This document shows, piece by piece, positions 44,849 through 51,865 of a stretch of DNA of 64,000 nucleotides. The number at the start of each line of letters is the position of its first letter. Positions within the stretch are counted from its first letter, which is position 1. The position numbers and the translations under genes were made by a program. Location of the stretch: assembly GCA_016234115.1 (NCBI GenBank), contig JACRHD010000018.1, positions 84,724 through 148,723 on the forward strand, given 5' to 3'. The notes under the pieces are model-generated. The model was not told where the DNA came from, searched no databases, and was given only the letters and a program-made list of their open reading frames with translations. Source of the stretch: Nitrospirota bacterium. Its GTDB lineage: Bacteria > Nitrospirota > Thermodesulfovibrionia > UBA6902.

Positions 44849-46131
44849 TTTATTAACACAAACAGAAGGTCGTCGATCCTGTCAAGCAAGTCCTTAAACC
44901 TGCCTCCGTGACTTTTTGAACGTCCAAACAATTCCGCGCGGATTTCCTGAATCTCCGGGTCCTCACACCTCTCATAAGTGATATGCCCTTTCTGCAAGGC
45001 ATGGCGCTCAAGGATCAGAAGCTTTTTCGCTTTGTCAATGAAAGGCGCCAGAGCTGTTTCTATGTCTCTTAACTCCGTAAGTATATTCGGGATGCTGATA
45101 GCTGATTGCTGATTGCTGATGGCTTTTTTTATTTCCCTGATCATGATGTAAAGCGTATTGTACTCAAGCCCCCTCACCCCGCGCCTCCATTGCAGAAGTA
45201 TAGAGTTGCGCCGGAACCACAGAAAGTTCCGTTCCCCGAAGGAGATCAGGTCATCTACCGCGGATTCAAGTTCATCAATGAGTAACGGGTGACGAGTAAC
45301 GGGTGACGAGTCTGTTGAATTTTGAATCTTGAATTTTGAATATTCCTCTTCTTGCCCCTTGCCCTTTGCCCCTTGCCCCTTTACTTCACCGCAGTTGAGA
45401 TATTCCCACACATTCTTCAATACCCTCTGCCCGGCTACATCATCCGGGGTGTCGAAATGAACAAGCGACAGGACGACTCTTCCTTTTCCATAACGTCCTT
45501 CTACTACAGCCGGTTCATCCTTTAATCTTCCCGGATCGAGGTTTATACCGTATATCTTCTCAAGCCCGGCCCAATCGCCGTTTGCCCCTATATCTCCCGT
45601 GTTTAAATCAGAGCTGAAGGAATCGGCAAGCGCCTCGCCGTAGGTTGCAAGGACGTCTATGCCGCCGTCTTCAATCAAAAACTGCGAAGGCCACCAGGCG
45701 TGAAAGACAACTTCAGAGTTAAGAGTGAAGAATGAAGAGTTAAGTATTCCTGTTTCTTCTCTTAACTCCTGACTCTTAACTCTTAACTCTAAATTCCCTT
45801 CCCACATCGGATGCCCTTTCACATTCAGAAAAATCCTGCCGCTGAAACTCGGGACCCTCTGCCTTGTAGGTTTCCGCCTGATGTTCAGCAGGCCGATGCC
45901 TTCAAGCGTTGCAAGACCGGCCCCTCCGCAGAGGCCCAGATAATTTCCGCCGTTTCTTACAAACTCCCTTATCGCTTCTGTCCCTTTGTCACCCAGCGAC
46001 TTTTCCTTGTTCGAGGCCCATCCGCCGGGTACGAACAGCAGTTTGTATTTATCAAGGCATCCGTTATTGATATCTTCTGATCTGATCAGGTCAAACGGCA
46101 AGCCCAGATCCCGGAGAGCCCTGTATGCCAT
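44845..46131 (-). CDS. BPL_N/glutaminase-like protein with three repeat insertions
   Basis: The 428-residue frame from the first ATG has a class-I glutamine-amidotransferase-like N-terminal part: YKLLFVPGGWASNKEK, REFVRNGGNYLGLCGGAGLATLEG (nucleophile-elbow cysteine) and HFDTPDDVAGQ. It resembles biotin-protein-ligase-N-like proteins. The C-terminal half is helical and unrecognised. In-frame heptamer insertions lie near residues 112-139 (LRVKSQELREE...), 249-283 (KGQGAKGKGQ..., SKFKIQNS, SPVTRH) and 337-346 (AISNQQSAIS). Conserved-looking residues (NVAFLWDESFLWGI) continue upstream of this ATG to about 46173 with no usual start codon, so the true start is uncertain. Confidence 0.65.
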   Translation of the reverse strand: MAYRALRDLGLPFDLIRSEDINNGCLDKYKLLFVPGGWASNKEKSLGDKGTEAIREFVRNGGNYLGLCGGAGLATLEGIGLLNIRRKPTRQRVPSFSGRIFLNVKGHPMWEGNLELRVKSQELREETGILNSSFFTLNSEVVFHAWWPSQFLIEDGGIDVLATYGEALADSFSSDLNTGDIGANGDWAGLEKIYGINLDPGRLKDEPAVVEGRYGKGRVVLSLVHFDTPDDVAGQRVLKNVWEYLNCGEVKGQGAKGKGQEEEYSKFKIQNSTDSSPVTRHPLLIDELESAVDDLISFGERNFLWFRRNSILLQWRRGVRGLEYNTLYIMIREIKKAISNQQSAISIPNILTELRDIETALAPFIDKAKKLLILERHALQKGHITYERCEDPEIQEIRAELFGRSKSHGGRFKDLLDRIDDLLFVLIK

Positions 46132-46173
46132 TATTCCCCAAAGAAACGATTCGTCCCAGAGAAAAGCGACATT

Positions 46174-46232
46174 AGGGGATTGGGGATTGGGGATTGGTTT
46201 AATTTTGAATCTTGAATTTTAAATTTTGAATT
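46174..46232. repeat. CCCCAAT and TTTTGAAT heptamer tracts at the cbiGH/BPL_N junction
   Basis: Three CCCCAAT units (coding strand) and four TTCAAAA-type units separate the cbiGH stop from the BPL_N-like coding sequence. They occupy the place where a ribosome site and start codon would be expected. Confidence 0.75.
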
Positions 46233-48183
46233 TCTTTTCATATCCCCTCGGGGTTATCAGGTAATCTCCCCACTTAAAGGTCTGCGAATTGCCGATTATC
46301 ACGGTTGTCTGCATATCTATGTCGTGACTTAGCATATCTTCGAGGTTCGTGATAACGACCTTTTCGTTCTCCCTCATTGCCGCCTTTACAAGCCCTACGG
46401 GGGTCCTGGAATTTCTGTAACCGGAAATAATTTCCTGCGCCTTCCGGATGTGCTTCTGCCTGCCTTTGCTTTTGGGATTGTAGATGACAATAACAAAGTC
46501 GGCCATGGCAGCGGCCTCGATTCTCTTTTCTATCTGTTCCCAGGGAGTAAGCCTGTCGGACAAACTGATGGTCGCAAAGTCATGCATGAGGGGTGCGCCG
46601 AGACGCGCCGCGCAGGCGTTCAGCGCGGAAATGCCGGGAATAACTTCAACGACAGGGTCCGAGGGTCCGAGGGTCCGAGGGTCCGAGGGAAGCGAATCTT
46701 TTCCCCTTGAACCCTTGAATCCTTGGACCCTTGAACCCTTCAGCAGTTCAAACACCAGTCCCGCCATCGCGTATATCCCGGGGTCGCCGCCGCTGATAAC
46801 GGAGACGGTCTTGCCGGACAGGGCCAGTTCAACGGCCTTCCTGCCCCTGTCAACCTCCTGCGTCATCCCTGTGGAAACGACTTCCTTATCTTTGATCAGG
46901 TCCGTTATCAGATCGAGATACGTTCCATATCCGACTATCACATCCGATTTCCGTATGGCCTCCTGCGCCCGTGGAGTAATATGTTCAAGCCCCCCGGGAC
47001 CTGTACCTACAATATAGAGTTTAGTAAGTGGTTGCGAATCTTGAATATTGAATTTTGAATATTCTTTTTTCTTGACTCTTAACTCTTGACTCTTAACTCT
47101 CTTCTTCCCCGCCACCGCCACCGTTACGTTCCCCGTCTTCTGCTTTGGGACGAGCAATTGATCAGTCCCTGCGGCAAGGAGGGCGGCGGGTTCAGCCACC
47201 GCGTAAGCGCCTGTGGCCTTAAACACGGCATTCGAACAGATGATCGCTGATCGCTGATCGCTGACTGCCGAATTCAGCTCCGCAGGCGTAAATGTCGTTA
47301 TCCTTAAATCATATTTCCCTGCAAATAAGATCAACCCCGGCTCACTGCCTTTTCTATCAAGCGTTGCGATGGAATGGATTGAGAGGAAGGACAGTTTGTT
47401 CTTGCGCAGGACCGTTTTAACGGCATCCTCTATTTCCTTTCCCGATGTCCCGCTGTTGCAGCCGATGCCGACTACAAGATTTTTAGGGCGCAAATAGAGT
47501 TTGGACTTCGGTAGGGGCGAGGTGACCTCGCCCTTACAGACAATTATCATGTCTGCCGATTCAGGACCATCAACGTTAATAAATGCATCCGGCAATTCAA
47601 TGCCGATATCCTGATCCACATAAACATTCAGCGCGCCGTTGTTCAGCAGTTTAGTGGATGTGTGAGACAGCATATTCCAATTTTCTATAACAAGCCTGTT
47701 TTCTTCCGCCCATAGATCTATGGAGGGCAGGTTGTTCACATCCGAAGCCGTTGTTATCACGGCATCCCCATTCAAAGAAGCGGCAATCTCTCTTGCAAGC
47801 ACATTCGCCCCGCCGAGATGCCCGCTCAAAAGACTGATGACGTGCCTGCCCTTTTCATCGAGCGCGACAACTGCCGGGTCGGTCTTTTTGTCCTTTATCA
47901 GAGGAGCTATCGTCCTGACAACAATCCCTGTCGCCATGATGAATATGAGGTTCCCGCATTCCGCCCACTGCCGGGGCAATTCATGAATTGCCCCGGCGGA
48001 TGTGAATTTAATAATCCGCGCACCGGGACAAAGCTCCGATATCTTTTGAGCAAGCCTGAGGCCGTTATTTGTTATATAGAAGATCGCCGTAGGGGCGAAA
48101 GGCCGTTCGCCCCCACGTCCGTGTCCTGTTTTTTTCTTCTTAACTCTTAACTCTTGACTCTTAACTCTGTTTCCTGTACTCAT
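46219..48183 (-). CDS. cbiGH: CbiG-CbiH fusion: cobalt-precorrin-5A hydrolase / C17-methyltransferase
   Basis: The N-terminal third is CbiG-like (FIMATGIVVRTIAPLI, HVISLLSGHLGGANVLA, then VVGIGCNSGTSGKEIEDAV). The C-terminal part is a precorrin-3B C17-methyltransferase domain (KLYIVGTGPGGLEHITPRA, SGGDPGIYAMAG, IPGISALNACAA). Together they carry out ring contraction and C17 methylation on the anaerobic cobalamin path. The 654-residue frame holds eight repeat segments, at residues about 5-15, 23-31, 62-71, 215-224, 305-314, 360-382, 481-509 and 650-654. These cover three palindromes and five heptamer arrays, none interrupting the frame. It overlaps cbiF by 23 bp. The N-terminal MSTGNRVKSQELRVK is itself mostly repeat. 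Confidence 0.88.
   Translation of the reverse strand: MSTGNRVKSQELRVKKKKTGHGRGGERPFAPTAIFYITNNGLRLAQKISELCPGARIIKFTSAGAIHELPRQWAECGNLIFIMATGIVVRTIAPLIKDKKTDPAVVALDEKGRHVISLLSGHLGGANVLAREIAASLNGDAVITTASDVNNLPSIDLWAEENRLVIENWNMLSHTSTKLLNNGALNVYVDQDIGIELPDAFINVDGPESADMIIVCKGEVTSPLPKSKLYLRPKNLVVGIGCNSGTSGKEIEDAVKTVLRKNKLSFLSIHSIATLDRKGSEPGLILFAGKYDLRITTFTPAELNSAVSDQRSAIICSNAVFKATGAYAVAEPAALLAAGTDQLLVPKQKTGNVTVAVAGKKRVKSQELRVKKKEYSKFNIQDSQPLTKLYIVGTGPGGLEHITPRAQEAIRKSDVIVGYGTYLDLITDLIKDKEVVSTGMTQEVDRGRKAVELALSGKTVSVISGGDPGIYAMAGLVFELLKGSRVQGFKGSRGKDSLPSDPRTLGPSDPVVEVIPGISALNACAARLGAPLMHDFATISLSDRLTPWEQIEKRIEAAAMADFVIVIYNPKSKGRQKHIRKAQEIISGYRNSRTPVGLVKAAMRENEKVVITNLEDMLSHDIDMQTTVIIGNSQTFKWGDYLITPRGYEKKFKI
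46654..46740. repeat. Intragenic tract in cbiGH (GTCCGAGG and CCCTTGA units)
   Basis: Four 8-bp units (GTCCGAGG) and four 7-bp units translate as KGSRVQGFKGSRG and DPRTLGPSDP, between SGGDPGIYAMAG and IPGISALN of the methyltransferase domain. Confidence 0.85.
47035..47103. repeat. Intragenic tract in cbiGH at the CbiG-CbiH joint
   Basis: AAGAGTT/AAGAGTC units (RVKSQELRVK) and TTCAAAA units (SKFNIQDS) form the linker between the two enzyme domains. Confidence 0.85.
47240..47268. repeat. Intragenic GATCGCT heptamer tract in cbiGH
   Basis: Four units, read as SAVSDQRSAII on the coding strand; the opposite strand would contain TGA. Confidence 0.8.
47511..47537. repeat. Intragenic palindrome in cbiGH (GTAGGGGCGAGGT type)
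   Basis: A 27-bp member of the intergenic palindrome family, read in frame as KGEVTSPLP. Confidence 0.75.
47970..47997. repeat. Perfect 28-bp palindrome inside cbiGH
   Basis: GCCGGGGCAATTCA is followed directly by its exact complement, 14 bp each arm with no loop, and is read in frame as AGAIHELPRQ. Confidence 0.8.
48089..48169. repeat. Palindrome plus heptamer tract at the cbiGH N-terminus and cbiF stop
   Basis: A GTAGGGGCGAAAGG palindrome (48089-48115) is followed by AAGAGTT-type units (48136-48169). In the cbiGH frame these read GRGGERPFAP and RVKSQELRVK. In the overlapping cbiF frame the same units give the stop TAA. Confidence 0.8.
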
Positions 48184-48931
48184 GCCTGAAATCCTTGTGA
48201 TAGAGCTTTGATTCTTTCCCCAATGAAACTTCCGACGCCTTCAATGCGTCGCCTATATAAATAAGCGCGGTCTTTCTGATGCCCGCTTTTTTGACCATCT
48301 CCCCGAGGTCCTTTAAAACGCCCCTGACTGCCCTTTCGTCCGGCCATGACGCCTTTTCAATAACAGCCACGGGCGTGTCCTCCGGATAACCCTGAAGCAG
48401 TTCTTCCCTGACCTTCTCTATCATGCCGGCACTCAGGAAGATCACCATCGAAGAGCGGTGTCTCGCAAGCTCCGAAAGTCTCTCCCCCTCCGGCACGGGC
48501 GTCCTGCCTTCCATGCGCGTAAAGATAACGGTCTGGCTTATCTCGGGAATGGTAAGCTCCTGCCCCAACAAGGCCGCTCCGGCGGAAGCTGAAGAGACGC
48601 CGGGGATTACCTCATACGGGATATTCAGTTGCCTGAGCCTTTCTATCTGTTCGGATATCGCGCTGTAGAATGCCGTATCGCCTGTGTGAAGCCTTGCAGT
48701 GACCTTCCCGCCTGAAGAGGCGTCCTTCATTATGCAGACAACTTCATCCAGCGTCATGCCTGACGAGTCATATATTTCCGCGCCGGCGCCCGAAAACACT
48801 TCAGGGTTGACGAGGCTCCCGGCGTATATGATGACGCCGGCCTTATCCAGAATTTTTTTCCCTTTAAGAGTTATCAGCTCGGGGTCCCCCGGACCCGCGC
48901 CGATGAAGTAGACTTTTGAATGTTCACCCAT
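48161..48931 (-). CDS. cbiF: Cobalt-precorrin-4 C11-methyltransferase
   Basis: CbiF methylates C11 of the corrin precursor. The 256-residue product shows the tetrapyrrole methylase fold: KVYFIGAGPGDPELITLKG, IYAGSLVNPEV, RLHTGDTAFYSAISEQ, VIPGVSSASAGAALLGQEL and the C-terminal GVLKDLGE. It overlaps the HD gene upstream by 8 bp and cbiGH downstream by 23 bp. Apart from its final codons (RKQS and stop), it carries no repeat. Confidence 0.92.
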   Translation of the reverse strand: MGEHSKVYFIGAGPGDPELITLKGKKILDKAGVIIYAGSLVNPEVFSGAGAEIYDSSGMTLDEVVCIMKDASSGGKVTARLHTGDTAFYSAISEQIERLRQLNIPYEVIPGVSSASAGAALLGQELTIPEISQTVIFTRMEGRTPVPEGERLSELARHRSSMVIFLSAGMIEKVREELLQGYPEDTPVAVIEKASWPDERAVRGVLKDLGEMVKKAGIRKTALIYIGDALKASEVSLGKESKLYHKDFRHEYRKQS

Positions 48932-49709
48932 TTTGCAGCCTTTCTGAAATATACCTGTTTATCACTTCCTCCACGTCGAGGATTTCTTTTGTCCGAGGCA
49001 GTATGTCCATAATCTTCTTTATATAATTATTCTCATGCAGCAGCCTTAATGATTCGCTGAAATGCATATCGAAGACCCAGGAGAGTTTCATCAGCCTGAA
49101 ATCATTTTCCGTCCGTATATTGGAATAGGACGCCACCTTACGGTCCATTATGCATGACAGCATGGTCGTGGAATATCCGGGGCTGTCGGGAACGCCCAAA
49201 GCCGTGGCTGAGGCCCTTTCCTCCACCGGACTTTCGTAGTATTCGACGAATACGCGATAAATATCTACCTTGTCGGCGTCCCTGATTAATTTCAGATACA
49301 GCCTGACATCTTCAGGCACGGGCGGTATCGCATAGGCGTTGTGAAACTTCACCGCGCTGATTATTATTTGCCGCTCATTTTCGGGAAGATTGCATAATAC
49401 ATTTTCATCCGCCAGGATACTTGATCCTAACAGGCCGTGATTTACCGAGTCCGCGTCCCTGAATGTTTTGTATTTCGCAAACTGCGGGAACCGCCCGAGG
49501 TCATGGAACAGGGCCACGGCCTCTGCGATCTTTGTCTCATTGCCGTCAAGCGACCCGGCCCCGGCAATCCTGACGATATTCCGGCACACATGATCGGTAT
49601 GCTCCACCTTGAGTATGATATTTCTCTGGTCCTTTGCGTCAGACAGGTAAAACGACCTGCTGAAGTCCGAAAACCATTGCCTGAAAAATTTCAGATCATT
49701 CTCAGTCAT
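48924..49709 (-). CDS. HD-domain phosphohydrolase in the cobalamin train
   Basis: The 261-residue protein has the HD metal-site set: EHTDHVCRNIVRIA (first His), VALFHDLGRFPQF (the HD), KFHNAYAIPP (third His), and RDADKVDIYR (final Asp). It is a metal-dependent phosphohydrolase of unknown substrate. It overlaps cbiL by 4 bp (ATGA) and cbiF by 8 bp, so it is translationally coupled to corrin-ring methylases, though no cobalamin step obviously needs it. Nucleotide-loop phosphatase work or turnover of a signalling nucleotide are possibilities. It has no repeat insertion. Confidence 0.8.
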   Translation of the reverse strand: MTENDLKFFRQWFSDFSRSFYLSDAKDQRNIILKVEHTDHVCRNIVRIAGAGSLDGNETKIAEAVALFHDLGRFPQFAKYKTFRDADSVNHGLLGSSILADENVLCNLPENERQIIISAVKFHNAYAIPPVPEDVRLYLKLIRDADKVDIYRVFVEYYESPVEERASATALGVPDSPGYSTTMLSCIMDRKVASYSNIRTENDFRLMKLSWVFDMHFSESLRLLHENNYIKKIMDILPRTKEILDVEEVINRYISERLQNG

Positions 49710-50482
49710 TTTCTAACAATCACCATTGAAAAGTAGTTTAAATCCTCCGGCCTCACGCTGCTGATGTCTTTAAATATCTTTTCATCCTCCATCCCGGCCC
49801 GGCAAACATACGCGGCCTTATCGAGCAGGCGCATCTCTTTAAGCAACTCCAGGACCTGATCAAATACCTTATGCACCTTCATCAGCACGACGGTATCAAA
49901 CGTCTCCAATGCCGATCTGAGATCGCCCATATAATTTGCCGGCAGAATGGCGATCTTTTCATCAGCGAGACCCAGGGAAATTTTTGCCCTTGCCGCGGAC
50001 AAGTTTATGGAAGAGACCCCCGGGACGATTTCCATATCCGGTTCGGGACAGAGCTCAATGAGCTTATCATATAAATAATAAAACGTGCTGTAGATCGCCG
50101 GATCACCGAGCGTGAGGAAGGCCACGTTCTTGCCGTTACTTAATTTGCTCAGAATGGCCTGCGCGGCCTGGTCCCATTTGGCATCGAGATCGTTATCAGG
50201 GTCCGGGGGCCAGGGTCCGGGGTCCAAAGGTAAGTCTCCCGGACCCTGGCCCCCGGACCCTGGCCCCTGTATTTTCGTTTTCCTCATCGGGAAATGCGCC
50301 TCTATGATCTCTTTGCCCTTGAGAGAAACCGCCTTCTCAACTATCGACAGGGCAAGGCTGCTGCCTTCCTCCCTCCCTTTGGGGACGCATATGACCGGCG
50401 TTTCCTTAATTATCCTCACTGCCTTGAGCGTCAGCAGCTCAGGGTCTCCGGGACCGATTCCTATGACGTATAGTTTAGCCAT
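49706..50482 (-). CDS. cbiL: Cobalt-precorrin-2 C20-methyltransferase
   Basis: CbiL adds the C20 methyl group early in the anaerobic path. The 258-residue product has KLYVIGIGPGDPELLTLKA, VPKGREEGSS, TLGDPAIYSTFYYL and IVPGVSSINLSAARAKISL. Residues about 71-95 (IQGPGSGGQGPGD, PLDPGPWPPDPD) come from a repeat tract at 50198-50270, placed just after a conserved HFPMRK-like segment. I chose ATG 50480-50482, where similarity begins. A 71-bp inverted heptamer tract lies directly upstream and no ribosome site is visible. Confidence 0.9.
   Translation of the reverse strand: MAKLYVIGIGPGDPELLTLKAVRIIKETPVICVPKGREEGSSLALSIVEKAVSLKGKEIIEAHFPMRKTKIQGPGSGGQGPGDLPLDPGPWPPDPDNDLDAKWDQAAQAILSKLSNGKNVAFLTLGDPAIYSTFYYLYDKLIELCPEPDMEIVPGVSSINLSAARAKISLGLADEKIAILPANYMGDLRSALETFDTVVLMKVHKVFDQVLELLKEMRLLDKAAYVCRAGMEDEKIFKDISSVRPEDLNYFSMVIVRK
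50198..50270. repeat. Intragenic tract in cbiL (GGGTCCGG/GGGGCCA-type)
   Basis: Degenerate 7- to 8-bp units in both orientations, read in frame as GPGSGGQGPG and PLDPGPWPPDP. Confidence 0.8.
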
Positions 50483-50487
50483 AATTT

Positions 50488-50547
50488 GGGGCAAGGGTCA
50501 GGGGTCACGGGGCAAGGGTAAAATCCCGGACCCCTGACCCTTGCCCC
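50488..50547. repeat. Inverted heptamer arrays at the cbiET 3' end
   Basis: The 19 bp at 50488-50506 (GGGGCAAGGGTCAGGGGTC) are exactly complementary to 50529-50547. The array gives the CbiET C-terminus ([10 protein letters not shown]...) and ends six bases before the cbiL start. Confidence 0.8.
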
Positions 50548-51865
50548 TTGCCCCTGTTATTATAAACACCGGGTTCAGCGCGCTCATGTGCCTTTTGCCG
50601 GCGATCACCTTAGAGCGCGAGACCGATACCTCGCTTATCTCAACAGCATAACCGTTCTTTTCAAGACCCTGCACTGCCTCATTCAGCGTTTCAATTGTGG
50701 TCGCGTTAATTACCACAGCGCCTGTTTCCATCCTTCCGGAAATAAGGGCAAGGACGGCATCCATCCTCCCGCCGCTGCCGCCGATAAAAACCCTGTCAGG
50801 CGAAGGAATGTCTTTTAAGACGTCCGGCGCCTCGCCTGCCGTTGTTTCAATATTCGTAATGTTAAACCTTTTTTGGTTTTCATTAATATTGCTCAACTGT
50901 TGCTCATCCTTTTCAACCGCAAAGACCCTGAGCTCAGGACAAAGCCGGGCCGCCTCAATCGACAGGGAGCCGGAACCCGCCCCGATGTCCCAAAGCACGC
51001 CTCTTTCAGGAAGACGTAATTTGTGTATGGCAACAGCCCTCACCTCGTCTTTTGTGATAAGGCCTCTTGAATGCTGAATCTCATCTTCCCTGAGACCGAA
51101 AATCGGTGCATGAGGGATGGAGGGATGGAGGGATGAATTGGGACCCCCTTCTCCACTTCCCGCCTTCCAGCCTTCTCCACTTCCTGCCTTCTTCACAATC
51201 ACCACCACATTCGGTTCCGCAAACGACATCGCCGCTATCTCCTCCGGCGTTCCCCTGATAATCTTTTCATCAGGATACCCGAGTCTTTCGCAAACGTACA
51301 TGACAAGTGACGAGTGACAAGTGATGAGTGACGAGAGGATCGCTTTCGCGATCTCGACCGGGTTATTTACTTTATCGGTAAGGGCGGCAATCTTATTATA
51401 TTTCGTCAACAGCCGGGGGACATCGTCTATCTCATATTCAGGGGCTCTCCTTTTTGACGGGTCAGGGCCTCCGTGAAGGCTTATCAGCAGGGCGTTGTTC
51501 GAGGTCTCCCCGATACGTGAAAACGCGACCTGGACGCTTGAGAGGTCAGGATAAACTTCCACCGCGTCCCTGCCTAACCTCTCTGTGACCATCCGTCCTA
51601 TGCCGAAAAACATCGGGTCCCCCGCGGCCAGAAGCGCAAGCTTTTTCTCTCTGTAGTTGTTCGCGATATAATCCAGCATTTCGTAAACACTGCCGTGTAC
51701 GATTATCCTGTCCCTGACCCGGTCATATTCCGCATAGCCCATAAACACCTCAAGCAGCCTCCTGTTCGTCAGGACCACTTCAGCCCCGAGCAAAGAGGCC
51801 GCCGCCTTGCCGTCAAGGGGCCTGAAGCCGATTCCTATGACATACACTTTATTCACTGTCTGCAA
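50498..51865 (-). CDS. cbiET: Bifunctional CbiE-CbiT (CobL-like) C5,C15-methyltransferase/decarboxylase
   Basis: The 455-residue protein fuses a CbiE tetrapyrrole methylase (KVYVIGIGFRPLDGKAA, LLAAGDPMFFGIGR, YPDLSSVQVAFSRIG) to a CbiT Rossmann methyltransferase (GVLWDIGAGSGSLSIEAARL, VFIGGSGGRMDAVL). Together they methylate C5 and C15 and remove the acetate side chain of ring C. In-frame repeat segments lie at residues about 177-188 (SSLITCHSSLV), 224-251 (KAGSGEGWKAGSGEGG...HPSIPH, at the domain joint) and 436-455. It overlaps cbiD by 17 bp. Confidence 0.92.
   Translation of the reverse strand: MQTVNKVYVIGIGFRPLDGKAAASLLGAEVVLTNRRLLEVFMGYAEYDRVRDRIIVHGSVYEMLDYIANNYREKKLALLAAGDPMFFGIGRMVTERLGRDAVEVYPDLSSVQVAFSRIGETSNNALLISLHGGPDPSKRRAPEYEIDDVPRLLTKYNKIAALTDKVNNPVEIAKAILSSLITCHSSLVMYVCERLGYPDEKIIRGTPEEIAAMSFAEPNVVVIVKKAGSGEGWKAGSGEGGPNSSLHPSIPHAPIFGLREDEIQHSRGLITKDEVRAVAIHKLRLPERGVLWDIGAGSGSLSIEAARLCPELRVFAVEKDEQQLSNINENQKRFNITNIETTAGEAPDVLKDIPSPDRVFIGGSGGRMDAVLALISGRMETGAVVINATTIETLNEAVQGLEKNGYAVEISEVSVSRSKVIAGKRHMSALNPVFIITGARGKGQGSGILPLPRDP
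51111..51192. repeat. Intragenic tract in cbiET at the CbiE-CbiT joint
   Basis: Three 8-bp GGATGGAG units followed by two ~19-bp CCTTCTCCACTTCC units, read as KAGSGEG repeats and SLHPSIPH. Confidence 0.8.
51300..51335. repeat. Intragenic GTGACGA heptamer tract in cbiET
   Basis: Five degenerate units, encoding SSLITCHSSLV on the coding strand. The opposite strand would read TGA. Confidence 0.85.
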
